Positions 45,101 to 60,100 of a stretch of DNA of 64,000 bases are shown piece after piece. The stretch comes from Mytilisepta virgata (taxonomy: Eukaryota; Mollusca; Bivalvia; Mytilida; Mytilidae). Numbering within the stretch: the first letter of the stretch is position 1; each line of letters starts with the position of its first letter. The translations under genes and the position numbers were made by a program. The stretch covers positions 3,596,001 through 3,660,000 of the forward strand of contig CM051514.1 of assembly GCA_028015205.1 (NCBI GenBank), written 5' to 3'. Under the pieces are notes generated by a model, which was given only the letters and a program-made list of their open reading frames with translations, was not told the DNA's origin and did no database searches.

Positions 45101-48100
45101 CGAAATGATTCTTGGGTAAATTACTATTGCCATTTCCTAATAATGCTAAAGCTTTATTCGTTTATATTTTAAAGAAACATCTACTAAAGAATTTTCTGGT
45201 GATTTGGATTTTAGCAATACAATGGCATAATTGGTGATGCCAAAAATCAAATATTAGCCATGTCTTAAAACTTTTCAATTTAAAAATGGACACTTTTGGT
45301 CAGGTTTAACAATATGAATTAATATGATTTTTTTATTGAAGGAGTGTCAACAACAACACCAGTTTGTCAGATATCAAATGGAATGGACTCTGTCAGTACA
45401 ATACCATCCAGTCAAATTACTATTAATGACAAAACGGCAAATGTTGATGACCTACGACCAACATCTGACACGCCTTTGGAAAGTTCTGAAGCAACGGTGA
45501 TCATCGAATATACACCATCAACGACAGTACCTGTAAAAGAAGTGGAGTTGGTATCCACTGAGAACATCAAGTCTTACACCGTCAAATTTTATAATGAAGA
45601 TGGTAGCGTTACCACCAGACAAGTAAGTGTAAACTTTTCATATGCCAATACAAGGTGGACTTTATGTAGATACAAATGGTATTTATTATAATTGTGTTAG
45701 AAATATATACACGTGAAGGTTTCATTGTAATGCAAGAATATTTGTCGTCCTTCACTCGTTAAATAATATATTCCTCTGATTGCAGGTAGATGTTGGTGAC
45801 AGTGCAACCAATGTTGGAACACAGCCTGATGTGAAGAAAGTAGAGATAATAATAACACCAGCTGATAAGACAGACTCTTACAAACCAGTTAAGCTTCAAC
45901 TCGGCATCCATGCTTGTTTTGAAATCGGTAAGTAGCGTGATAGTTGAAAATATAATCTAAAAATCAAACGATACTTTTGTAAATCAAAGTAAAAACAAAT
46001 CTGTATATCAATTTTTGCGGAGAATTATTATTTTACATTAGGCATAAGTTTTATTTCAAAAGAAATTTGAGATTCTTGGTTGGTAAAATAATTAATAGAT
46101 TATTATTTATGTAAAACATTGTTTCTATTATAAATATTTTTTCCATTTTAAGGAAGCACAACAACGATTCCATCAACAGTGACAGTTCCAGGGACATTAT
46201 CTACGACTGTTTCAAAAACAACGGGAGTATCATCAACTCATACTGTAACACCATCAATGGTGTCAACGAAACCATCAAGCACCGTTGAAGGTAATATTAG
46301 CCGGAAAAACATGTAGTCCATATATAATCTGGAAGGAAGAAATCATTTTATATTAACCTCGTTAGTTTGATGCGATTTGTTTCAAGTTTCATTTTCTGAT
46401 AACATGATTAAAGTAAAGGCGTTCTTTGAATGGAAAGAAATGATTTTTTTGTGATGGGTGTTAGCAGTTGTATGAAAGTTATATACGTCTGTTAATTGGA
46501 TGTTAATATTGATTGGATAATTTAAGTATTATAGTGGTATAATTTCATTTTTTATCAGTTTCAACGTTAAAAACATCAACTGCAGAAGTACAAAGTGAAG
46601 TATCTACAGGAACTCAACAGGTTACGACTAAAGGTAAGAGAAATTACAATTTGGTTTCAATATGTTCATGTCCAATGAAGGATGCATAATTCTGTTCTCC
46701 TCGAGGACAAAACACAATTGGAAATTTTGAATTTGTGATGCATAGATTATTTTGTAGAATATGTGTCCTTAAATTTATTTGATCTAACGTAATGTTTACG
46801 CACAGAATGCTTTACACACTTGATTATTTGCAGTAAATTATGAAAATAACTTAAATAAATATATAATGATTACATAATCATGTTTTGAACTTTGATTTTA
46901 TAACCCTGGTACTGATGTATTTTATTTGTTTGGTAACTGATAATCTGAAATGTCTATCTGTTTTGTTCTTACAACAGCAACGGCAGAAAGGACCTCTCCA
47001 GTTACAGGAACTTCTGTTACACCAGGAATCACTGCCACAGGTAAGATTAGTTTCAATTTTTTTCCACCACGAATTCGTTTACGTCAAATTTGAAGGCATT
47101 GCTTAAGAAATTGGCAATTTCAGTCAAATGTGCATACATGCGAAATGATTCTTGGGTAAATTACTATTGCCATTTCCTAATAATGCTAAAGCTTTATTCC
47201 TTTATATTTTAAAGAAACATCTACTAAAGAATTTTCTGGTGATTTGGATTTTAGCAATACAATGGCATAATTGGTGATGCCAAAAATCAAATATTAGCCA
47301 TGTCTTAAAACTTTTCAATTTAAAAATGGACACTTTTGGTCAGGTTTAACAATATGAATTAATATGATTTTTTTATTGAAGGAGTGTCAACAACAACACC
47401 AGTTTGTCAGATATCAAATGGAATGGACTCTGTCAGTACAATACCATCCAATCAAATTACTATTAATGACAAAACGGCAAATGTTGATGACCTACGACCA
47501 ACATCTGACACGCCTTTGGAAAGTTCTGAAGCAACGGTGATCATTGAATATACACCATCAATGACAGTACCTGTAAAAGAAGTGGAATTGGTATCCACTG
47601 AGAACATCAAGTCTTACACAGTCAAATTTTATAATGAAGATGGTAGCGTTACCACCAGACAAGTAAGTGTAAACTTTTCACATGCCAATACAAGGGGGAC
47701 TTTATGTAGATACAAATGGTATTTATTATAATTGTGTTAGAAATATATACACGTGAAGGTTTCATTGTAATGCAAGAATATTTGTCGTCCTTCACTCGTT
47801 AAATTATATATTCCTCTGATTGCAGGTAGATGTTGGTGACAGTGCAACCAATGTTGGAACACAGCCTGATGTGAAGAAAGTAGAGATAATAATAACACCA
47901 GCTGATAAGACAGACTCTTACAAACCAGTAAAGCTTCAACTCGGCATCCATGCATGTTTTGAAATCGGTAAGTAGCGTGATAGTTGAAAATATAATCTAA
48001 AAATCAAACGATACTTTTGTAAATCAAAGTAAAAACAAATCTGTATATCAATTTTTGCGGAGAATTATTATTTTACATTAGGCATAAGTTTTATTTCAAA

Positions 48101-51100
48101 AATAATTTGAGATTCTTGGTTGGTAGAATAATTAATAGATTATTATTTATGTAAAACGTTGTTTCTATTACAATTATTTTTTTTTCCATTTTAAGGAAGC
48201 ACAACAACGATTCCATCAACAGTGACAGTTCCAGGGACATTATCTACGACTGTTTCAAAAACAACGGGAGTATCATCAACTCATACTGTAACACCATCAA
48301 TGGTGTCAACGAAACCATCAAGCACCGTTGAAGGTAATATTAGCCGGAAAAACATGTAGTCCATATATAATCTGGAAGGAAGAAATCATTTTATATTAAC
48401 CTCATTAGTTTGATATGATTTGTTTCAAGATTTATTTTCTGATAACATGATAAAAGTAAAGGCGTTCTTTAAAAGGAAAGGAATGATTTTTTTGTGATGG
48501 ATGTTAGCAGTTGTATGAAAGTTATATATTTCTGTTAATTGGATGTTAATATTGATCGGATAATTTAATTATTTAAAGTGGTATAATTTCATTTTTTAGC
48601 AGTTTCAACGTTAAAAACATCAACTGCAGAATTAGGAACTGAAGTATCTACAGGAACTCAACAGGTAACGACTAAAGGTAAGAGAAATTACAATTTCTTT
48701 TCAATGTGTTCATGCCAATGAAGGAGGCATAATTCTCCTCTCCTCGAGGACAAAACACAAGTGGAAATTTTGAATTTGTGATGCATGGATTATTTTGTAG
48801 AATATGTGTCCTTTAATTTATTTGATCTAACGTAATGTTTACGCACAGAATGCTTTACACATTTGATTATTTGCAGTACATAATGAGAATGAAATAAATA
48901 TATAATGATTACATAATCATGTTTTGAACTTTGATTTTATAACCCTGGTACTGATGTATTTTATTTGTTTGGTAACTGATAATCTGAAATGTCTATCTGT
49001 TTTGTTCTTACAACAGCAACGGCAGAAAGGACCTCTCCAGTTACAGGAACTTCTGTAACACCAGGAATTACTGCCACAGGTAAGATTAGTTTCCATTTTT
49101 TTCCACCACGAATTCGTTTACGTCAAATTTGAAGGCATTGCTTAAGAAGTTGGCAATTTCAGTCAAATGTGCATACATGCGAAATGATTCTTGGGTAAAT
49201 TACTATTGCCATTTCCTAATAATGCTAACACTTTATTCCTTTACATTTTGAACAAACATCTATTAAAGAATTTTCTGGTGATTTGGATTTTAGCAATACA
49301 ATGGCATAATTGGTGATGCCAAAAATCAAATATTAGCCATGTCTTAAAACTTTTCAATTTAAAAATGGACACTTTTGGTCAGGTTTAACAATATGAATTA
49401 ATACGATTTTTTTATTGAAGGAGCGTCAACAACAACACCAGTTTGTCAGATATCAAATGGAATGGACTCTGTCAGTACAATACCATCCAGTCAAATTACT
49501 ATTAATGACAAAACGGCAAATGTTGATGACCTACGACCAACATCTGACACGCCTTTGGAAAGTTCTGAAGCAACGGTGATCATCGAATATACACCATCAA
49601 CGACAGTACCTGTAAAAGAAGTGGAATTGGTATCCACTGAGAACATCAAGTCTTACACAGTCAAATTTTATAATGAAGATGGTAGCGTTACCACCAGACA
49701 GGTAAGTGTAAACTTTTCACATGCCAATACAAGGGGTACCTTATGTAGATACAAATGGTATTTATTATAATTGTGTTAGAAAGATATACACGTGAAGGTT
49801 TCATTGTAATGCAAGAATATTTGTCGTCCTTCACTCGTTAAATTATATATTCCTCTGATTGCAGGTAGATGTTGGTGACAGTGCAACCAATGTTGGAACC
49901 AAGCCTGATGTGAAGAAAGTAGAGATAATAATAACACCAGCTGATAAGACAGACTCTTACAAACCAGTTAAGCTTCAACTCGGCATCCATGCATGTTTTG
50001 AAATCGGTAAGTAACGTGATAGTTGAAAATATAATCTAAAAATCAAACGATACTTTTGTAAATCAAACTAAAAACAAATCTGTACATCAATTTTTGCGGA
50101 GAATTATTATTTTACATTAGGCATAAGTTTCATTTTAAAGAAAATTTGAGATTCTTGGTTGGTAAAATAATTAATAGATTATTATTTTGTAAAACGTTGT
50201 TTCTATTACAATTATTTTTTTTCCATTTTAAGGAAGCACAACAACGATTCCATCAACAGTGACAGTTCCAGGGACATTATCTACGACTGTTTCAAAAACA
50301 ACGGGAGTATCATCAACTCATACTGTAACACCATCAATGGTGTCAACGAAACCATCAAGCACCGTTGAAGGTAATATTAGCCGGAAAAACATGTAGTCCA
50401 TATATAATCTGGAAGGAAGAAATCATTTTATATTAACCTGATTATTTTGATACGATTTGTTTCAAATTTCATTTTCTGATAATATGATTAAAGTAAAGGC
50501 ATTCTTTGAAAGGAAAGAAATGATTTTTTTTTGTGATGGATGTTAGCAGTTCTATGAAATTTATATATTTCTGTTAATTGGATGTTAATATTGATTGGAT
50601 ATTTAAGTATTATAGTGGTATAATTTCATTTTTTATCAGTTTCAACGTTAAAAACATCAACTGCAGAAGTAGGAACTGAAGTATCTACAGGAACTCCACA
50701 GGTTACGACTAAAGGTAAGAAAAATTACAATTTCGTTTCAATATGTTCATGCCAATGAAGGAAGCATAATTCTCTTCTCCTCGAGGACAAAACACAATAG
50801 GAAATTTTGAATTTGTGATGCATGGATTATTTTGTAGAATATGTGTCCTTACATTTATTTGATCTAACGTAATGTTTACACACAGAACGCTTTACACACT
50901 TGATTATTTGCAGTAAATTATGAAAATAACTTAAATAAATATATAATGATTACATAATCATGTTTTGAACTTTGATTTTATAACCCTGGTACTGGTGTAT
51001 TTCATTTGTTTGCTACCTGATAATCTGATATGTCTATCTGTTTTGTTCTTACAACAGCAACGGCAGAAAGGACCTCTGCAGTTACAGGAACTTCTGTAAC

Positions 51101-54100
51101 ACCAGGAATTACTGCCACAGGTAGGATTAGTTTCCATTTTTTCCACAACGAATTCGTTTACGTCAAATTTGAAGGCATTGCTTAAGAAATTGGCAATTTC
51201 AGTCAAATGTGCAGACATGCAAAAGATTCTTGGGTAAATTACTATTGCCATTTCCTAATAATGCTAACGCTTTATTCCTTTATATTGTAAAGAAACATCT
51301 ACTAAAGAATTTTCTGGTGATTTGGATTTTAGCAATACAATGGCATAATTGGTAATGCCAAAAATCAAATATTAGCCATGTCTTAAAACTTTTCAGTTTA
51401 AAAATGGACACTTTTGGTCAGGTTTAACAATATGAATTAATATGATTTTTTTATTGAAGGAGTGTCAACAACAACACCAATTTGTCAGATATCAAATGGA
51501 ATGGACTCTGTCAGCGCAATACCATCCGGTCAAATTACTATTAATGACAAAACGGCAAATGTTGATGACCTACGACCAACATCTGACACGCCTTTGGAAA
51601 GTTCTGAAGCAACGGTGATCATCGAATATACACCATCAACGACAGTACCTGTAAAAGAAGTGGAATTGGTATCCACTGAAAACATCAAGTCTTACACAGT
51701 CAAATTTTATAATGAAGATGGTAGCGTTACCACCAGACAGGTAAGTGTAAACTTTTCACATGCCAATACAATTGATACTTTATGTAGATACAAATGGTAT
51801 TTATTATAATTGTGTTAGAAATCTATACACGTGAAGGTTTCATTGTAATGCAAGAATATTTGTCGTCCTTCACTCGATAAGTTATATATTCCTCTGATTG
51901 CAGGTAGATGTTGGTGACAGTGCAACCAATGTTGGAACACAGCCTGATGTGAAGAAAGTAGAGATAATAATAACACCAGCTGATAAGACAGACTCTTACA
52001 AACCAATAAAGCTTCAACTTGGCATCCATGCTTGTTTTGAAATAGGTAAGTATTGGGATAGGTAATGTCACTACTTAGGATCGAGCACTAGTTTTTTAAA
52101 CTAAAGCGAACAAATATATTTCTCTATGGAAATCGGTTTAAAGGCTGATGCAATATCAAAATTTTGTTTTCCAAAAAAAGAAAATTTACAAGCAATACTG
52201 GGATATTGTAATATGTAATGGATAACTAATCATTTGAACTTTATTGTCTATTGTTTTTCCTTTCAAGGCAGTACAACAACGATTCCATCAACAGTGACAG
52301 CTCCAGCGACATCACCTATAACAGTTTTGAGGACAACGGGAGCGTCTTCTACTCAAACCGTCGCAACAACTTCGGTGTCAACGAAATCATCCAGCACTGT
52401 TGAAGGTAATAGCAGACGGAAAACTTGTAGTCCATATATCATGATTTTATGATAATATTTCTTCTTAATAACATTTACTTCAGGGACAGTTATGTATTAA
52501 CAAAAAAATGTGTTGAATTATTAAAATCCATAAAAATAATTCGTTGTTGCAGGTGAAATATTTTTCTGCAACTTACATAATAAAAAAAAAGAAACATCTT
52601 TAGGAACTTCGCATGTAACGTCCGAAAAATAGACAAAGAACACAATTTTGAATAATTATATATTCATGATTATGCCTTATGCAAAATTCTGTCCTTCTTG
52701 TTCTAAAATGTGTGTTTGAAAATTAAGATTTAGATATGAATTGAATATTCTACAATCCTTTAGATAAAGGTACTCTAAAGTGGATATTATACATACGGAG
52801 TTCTTTTTAAAATTGCGTTTTTTTTTGTATGCATTTTTTTATATCTTTGTTTTTACAGACGATAGTTTTATTTCTGTTGCTTAATCATCAATTCAAATAC
52901 ATCTGTTTTGTAGTGACAACTGCAACCGTAGAAAGGACATCTCCAGTTACAGGAACTACTGTAACATCGGGCATTACTGCTACAAGTAAGATTGGTTTTC
53001 ATATTTGCATTGCGATTTCGTTTTTGTCAACTTTCAATTACATGCTTAAGGAATTAAATGAATTAATCGAGTGCTCATATCTGAAAAGAAAATATTTTAA
53101 TTTTTTAGCATTTTAGTCATGTGTGACATCTTTGCGCTTTGGATGGCACAAAGATTGGCTACATTGTAATAGGATAAATTGTGAAAATATGTCAGCCTGT
53201 CCAATGAAATGGTGAAAAATATATACAATTATAAAAATTAAATATTTCGTAAAAGATTCTTTAGAAAACCATTTTTTATTTCCCTACTATGAGTTTCATC
53301 TTTCAAAAAACAACAACATATTCTTTTTTTTTAAATTTTGATTTGTTGCAAAACATTTTTCACATTTGGTGATTGGTGATGCACCAAATTATGGAAAGTC
53401 GCTATTGAAAATAGGCATATGTGGTATTGGGTTATATGAATAAATATTTTTTTTAATCGAGAATTATTTTTAATAGAAGGAGTGTCAACGACTACACCAG
53501 TTTGTCAGATATCAAATGGAATGGAGTCTTTAAGCACAATACCATCTAGTCAAATTACTATTAATGACAACACGGCAAATGTTGATGACCTACGACCAAC
53601 TTCCGACACACCTTTGGAAAGTTCTGAAGCCACGCTAATAATTGAATATAAACCATCAACGATAGTACCTATAAAAGAAGTGGAATTGTTGTCCACAGAA
53701 AACATCAAGTCTTACACAGTCAAATTCTATAATGAAGATGGCAGTGTAACCACCAAACAGGTAAGTTTTATAATTTTATTTTTGAATGAATTGGTAGATA
53801 CTAATATGACGTATTAACTTTGCCTTATAAATATACGGCTATAACAGTCTCATGGAAAAATGGAGAAAATATTCGTCTGCAAGTGTTTAAATGATATATT
53901 ACTTTGCTTTGGTTGCAGGTAGATGTTGGTGACAGTGCAACCAATGTTGGTGCACAGCCTGATATTACGAAAGTAGAGATAACAATAACACCTGCTGATA
54001 AAACCGACTCTAACAAACCAGTTAAGCTTCAACTTGGCATCCATGCATGTTTTGAAATAGGTAAGTATTGTGACAGGTAATGTCACTACTTAGGAATCGT

Positions 54101-57100
54101 GCACTAGTTTTTTAAAATAAAACGAACAAATATTTTCCTCGATGTAAAGTTGTTTAAAGACTTATGCCATATCAAATATTTTTATTCAATAAAAAAGAAA
54201 ATTTACAAGAAATACTGGGATATTGTAATATGTAATGGATAACTAATCATTTGAAATTAATTGTCTATTGTTTTTCCTTTCAAGGAAGTACAACAACGAT
54301 TCCATCGACAGTGACAGCTCCAGCGACATCACCAATGACCGTTTCGAAGACAACGGGAGCGTCTTCTACTCAAACCGGGGCAACAACTTCGGTGTCAACG
54401 AAACCATCCAGCACTGTTGAAGGTAATAGCAGACGGAAAAATTGTAGTCCACATATGATTTTATGATAATATTTCTTCTTAATAACATTTACTTCAGAGA
54501 CAGTTTTGTATTAACAAAAAAAGCGTTGAATGATTAAAATCCATAAAAATAATTCGTTGTTGCAGGTGAAATATTTTTCTGCAACTTACATAATAAAAAA
54601 AAGAAACATCTTTAGGAACTTCACATGTAATGTCCGAAAAATAGACGAAGAAAACAATTTTCAATAATATTTTCATGATTATGCCTTATGCAAAATTCTG
54701 TCCTTCTTGTTCTAAAATGTGTGTTTGAAAATTAAGATTTAGATATGAATTGAATATTTTACAATCCTTTAGATAAATGTACTCAAAAGTGGATATTATA
54801 CATACGGAGTTCTTTTTAAAATTGCGTTTTTTTTTGTATGCATTGGATTATGAAAGAAACTTTCTTACCTATTTCGGTCATTTTGCATTTGAATATGAAG
54901 ATCTCGTGCATAAAAACTGGCATCATGGAATATTCATAATAAAAGTTATTTAATATTGAGGATTATTAAACATTTGAATGTACAAAGAATGTAGTTGTGA
55001 TAAATGTTTGGCGATGAATCATTTTATATCTTTGTTTTTACAGACGATAGTTTTATTTCTGTTGCTTAATAATGAATTCAAATACACCTGTTTTGTAGTG
55101 ACAACTGCAACCGTAGAAAGGACATCTCCTGTTACAGGAACTACTGTAACACCGGGCATTACTGCCACAAGTAAGATTGGTTTTCATATTTGCATTGCGA
55201 TTTCGTTTTTGTCACTTTTCAATTACATGCTTTAGGAATTAAATGAATTAATCGAGTGCACATATCTGAAAAGAAAATATTTCAGTTTCTTAGCATTTTA
55301 GTCATGTATGACATCTTTGAGCTTTGGATGGCACAAAGATCGACTACATTGTAATAGGATAAATTGAGAAAATATGTCAGCCTGTCCAATGAAATGGTGA
55401 AAAACATATACAATTATAAAAATTAAATATTTCGTAAAAGATTCTTTAGAAAACCATTTTTTATTTCCTTACTATGAGTTTCATCATTCAAAAAACAACA
55501 TATATATTTTTTTTAATTTTGATTTGATGCAAAACATTTTTCACATTTGGTGACTGGTGATGCACCAAATTCTGGAAAGTCGCTATTGAAAATAGGCATA
55601 TGTGGTATTGGGTTATATGAATAAATATTTTTTTTAATCGAGAATTATTTTTAATAGAAGGAGTGTCAACGACTACACCAGTTTGTCAGATATCAAATGG
55701 AATGGAGTCTTTAAGCACAATACCATCTAGTCAAATTACTATTAATGACAACACGGCAAATGTTGATGACCTACGACCAACTTCCGACACACCTTTGGAA
55801 AGTTCTGAAGCCACGCTAATAATTGAATATAAACCATCAACGATAGTACCTATAAAAGAAGTGGAATTGTTGTCCACAGAAAACATCAAGTCTTACACAG
55901 TCAAATTCTATAATGAAGATGGCAGTGTAACCACCAAACAGGTAAGTTTTATAATTTTATTTTTGAATGAATTGGTAGATACTAATATGACGTATTAACT
56001 TTGCCTTATAAATATACGGCTATAACAGTCTCATGGAAAAATGGAGAAAATATTCGTCTGTAAGTGTTTAAATGATATATTACTTTGCTTTGGTTGCAGG
56101 TAGATGTTGGTGACAGTGCAACCAATGTTGGTGCACAGCCTGATATTACGAAAGTAGAGATAACAATAACACCTGCTGATAAAACCGACTCTAACAAACC
56201 AGTTAAGCTTCAACTTGGCATCCATGCATGTTTTGAAATAGGTAAGTATTGTGACAGGTAATGTCACTACTTAGGGATCGTGCACTAGTTTTTTAAAATA
56301 AAACGAACAAATATTTTCCTCGATGGAAAGTTGTTTAAAGGCTTATGCCATATCAAATATTTTTATTCAGTAAAAAAGAAAATTTACCAGAAATACTGGG
56401 ATATTGTAATATGTAATGGATAACTAATCATTTGAAATTAATTGTCTATTGTTTTTCCTTTCAAGGAAGTACAACAACGATTCCATCGACAGTAACAGCT
56501 CCAGCGACATCACCCATGGCCGTTTCGAAGACAACGGGAGCGTCTTCTACTCAAACCGGGGCAACAACTTCGGTGTCAACGAAACCATCCAGCACTGTTG
56601 AAGGTAATAGCAGACGGAAAAATTGTAGTCCACATATGATTTTATGATAATATTTCTTCTTAATAACATTTACTTCAGGGACAGTTTTGTATTAACAAAA
56701 AAAGCGTTGAATGATTAAAATCCATAAAAATAATTCGTTGTTGCAGGTGAAATATTTTTCTGCAACTTACATAATAAAAAAAAAGAAACATCTTTAGGAA
56801 CTTCACATGTAATGTCCGAAAAATAGACGAAGAAAACAATTTTCAATAATATTTTCATGATTATGCCTTATGCAAAATTCTGTCCTTCTTGTTCTAAAAT
56901 GTGTGTTTGAAAATTAAGATTTAGATATGAATTGAATATTTTACAATCCTTTAGATAAATGTACTCGAAAGTGGATATTATACATACGGAGTTCTTTTTA
57001 AAATTGCGGTTTTTTTTGTATGCATTGGATTATGAAAGCAACTTTCTTACCTATTTCGGTCATTTTGCATTTGAATATGAAGATCTCGTGCATAAAAAGT

Positions 57101-60100
57101 GGCATCATGGAATATTCATAATAAAAGTTATTTAATATTGAGGATTATTAAACATTTGAATGTACAAAGAATGTAGTTGTGATAAATGTTTGGCGATGAA
57201 TCATTTTATATCTTTGTTTTTACAGACGATAGTTTTATTTCTGTTGCTAAATAATCAATTCAAATACACCTGTTTTGTAGTGACAACTGCAACCGTAGAA
57301 AGGACATCTCCTGTTACAGGAACTACTGTAACACCGGGCATTACTGCCACAAGTAAGATTGGTTTTCATATTTGCATTGCGATTTCGTTTTCGTCACTTT
57401 TCAATTACACGCTTTAGGAATTAAATGAATTAATCGAGTGCACATATCTGAAAAGAAAATATTTCAGTTTCTTAGCATTTTAGTCATGTATGACATCTTT
57501 GAGCTTTGGATGGCACAAAGATCGACTACATTGTAATAGGATAAATTGTGAAAATATGTCAGCCTGTCCAATGAAATGGTGAAAAACATATACAATTATG
57601 AAAATATAATATTTCGTAAAAGATTCTTTAGAAAACCATTTTTTATTTCCTTGCTATGAGTTTCATCTTTCAAAAAACAACATATTCTGTTTTTTTAATT
57701 TTGATTTGATGCAAAACATATGTCACATTTGGTGATTCGTGACCCACCAAATTCTGGACTGTCGCTATTGAAAATAGGAATATTTGGTATTTGGTTATAT
57801 GAATAAATATTTTTTTTTAATGGAGAATTATTTTTAATAGAAGGAGTGTCAACGACTACACCAGTTTGTCAGATATCAAATGGAATGGAGTCTTTAAGCA
57901 CAATACCATCTAGTCAAATTACTATTAATGACAACACGGCAAATGTTGATGACCTACGACCAACTTCCGACACACCTTTGGAAAGTTCTGAAGCTACGCT
58001 AATAATTGAATATAAACCATCGACGATAGTACCTATAAAAGAAGTGGAATTGTTGTCCACAGAAAACATCAAGTCTTACACAGTCAAATTCTATAATGAA
58101 GATGGCAGTGTAACCACCAAACAGGTGAGTTTTATAATTTTATTTTTGAATGAATTGGTAGATACTAATATGACGTATTAACTTTGCCTTATAAATATAC
58201 GGCTATAACAGTCTCATGGAAAAATGGAGAAAATATTCGTCTGTAAGTGTTTAAATGATATATTACTTTGCTTTGGTTGCAGGTAGATGTTGGTGACAGT
58301 GCAACCAATGTTGGTGCACAGCCTGATATTACGAAAGTAGAGATAACAATAACACCTGCTGATAAAACCGACTCTAACAAACCAGTTAAGCTTCAACTTG
58401 GCATCCATGCATGTTTTGAAATAGGTAAGTATTGTGACAGGTAATTTCACTACTTAGGGATCGTGCACTAGTTTTTTAAAATAAAACGAACAAATATTTT
58501 CCTCGATGGAAAGTTGTTTAAAGGCTTATGGCATATCAAATATTTTTATTCAGTAAAAAAGAAAATTTACCAGAAATACTGGGATATTGTAATATGTAAT
58601 GGATAACTAATCATTTGAAATTAATTGTCTATTGTTTTTCCTTTCAAGGAAGTACAACAACGATTCCATCGACAGTGACAGCTCCAGCGACATCACCCAT
58701 GACCGTTTCGAAGACAACAGGAGCGTCTTCTACTCAAACCGGGGCAACAACTTCGGTGTCAACGAAACCATCCAGCACTGTTGAAGGTAATAGCAGACGG
58801 AAAAATTGTAGTCCACATATGATTTTATGATAATATTTCTTCTTAATAACATTTACTTCAGGGACAGTTTTGTATTAACAAAAAAAGCGTTGAATGATTA
58901 AAATCCATAAAAGTAATTCGTTGTTGAAGGTGAAACATTTTTCTGCAACTTACATAATAAAAAAAAGAAACATCTTTAGGAACTTCACATGTAATGTCCG
59001 AAAAATAGACGAAGAAAACAATTTTCAATAATATTTTCATGATTATGCCTTATGCAAAATTCTGTCCTTCTTGTTCTAAAATGTGTGTTTGAAAATTAAG
59101 ATTTAGATATGAATTGAATATTTTACAATCCTTTAGATAAATGTACTCAAAAGTGGATATTATACATACGGAGTTCTTTTTAAAATTGCGTTTTTTTTTT
59201 TTGTATGCATTGGATTATGAAAGAAACTTTCTTACCTATTTCGGTCATTTTGCATTTGAATATGAAGATCTCGTGCATAAAAACTGGCATCATGGAATAT
59301 TCATAATAAAAGTTATTTAATATTGAGGATTATTAAACATTTGAATGTACAAAGAATGTAGTTGTGATAAATATTTGGCGATGAATCATTTTATATCTTT
59401 GTTTTTACAGACGATAGTTTTATTTCTGTTGCTAAATAATGAATTCAAATACACCTGTTTTGTAGTGACAACTGCAACCGTAGAAAGGACATCTCCTGTT
59501 ACAGGAACTACTGTAACACCGGGCATTACTGCCACAAGTAAGATTGGTTTTCATATTTGCATTGCGATTTCGTTTTCGTCACTTTTCAATTACATGCTTT
59601 AGGAATTAAATGAATTAATCGAGTGCACATATCTGAAAAGAAAATATTTCAGTTTCTTAGCATTTTAGTCATGTATGACATCTTTGAGCTTTGGATGGCA
59701 CAAAGATCGACTACATTGTAATAGGATAAATTGAGAAAATATGTCAGCCTGTCCAATGAAATGGTGAAAAACATATACAATTATAAAAATTAAATATTTC
59801 GTAAAAGATTCTTTAGAAAACCATTTTTTATTTCCTTACTATGAGTTTCATCATTCAAAAAACAACATGTTCTTTTTTTTTAAATTTTGATTTGATGCAA
59901 AATATTTTTCACATTTGGTGATTGGTGATGCACCAAATTCTGGAAAGTCACTATTGAAAATAGACATATGTGGTATTGGGTTATATGAATAAATATTTTT
60001 TTTAATCGAGAATTATTTTTAATAGAAGGAGTGTCAACGACTACACCAGTTTGTCAGATATCAAATGGAATGGAGTCTTTAAGCACAATACCATCTAGTC

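Larger units (their letters stand above)
33099..45341 (+). repeat. Two-unit higher-order repeat, 4,081 bp, three full copies
   Basis: Copies are 33099-37179, 37180-41260 and 41261-45341. Odd and even cassettes carry alternating marker sets (CACGTGAAGG versus CAGGTGAAAG after exon A; TTGGTTGGTAAAAT versus TTGTTTGTTAAAAT before exon C; GTAACACC versus GTTACACC in exon E). Partial continuation is seen in cassette 16 and in cassettes 23-24. Confidence 0.85.
127..51120 (+). repeat. Main-family tandem array, period 2033-2041 bp, 25 full units
   Basis: Exon A starts recur at steps of 2033, 2034, 2037, 2039, 2040 or 2041 bp. Units are near-identical by eye through exons and introns. The length classes come from small indels: an 8-bp GGCAATTT in the E/A intron, ATT and TAA steps, and T-run changes. 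The array continues beyond the left edge, since the window opens inside a D/E intron. Such uniformity points to recent unequal crossing-over or gene conversion. Confidence 0.95.

Noticed and set aside
54494..54676. Minus-strand frame of 60 codons over the exon D relic (also 58858, 62529)
   Set aside because: Antisense of decayed, low-complexity intron sequence; frame length varies with the A run.
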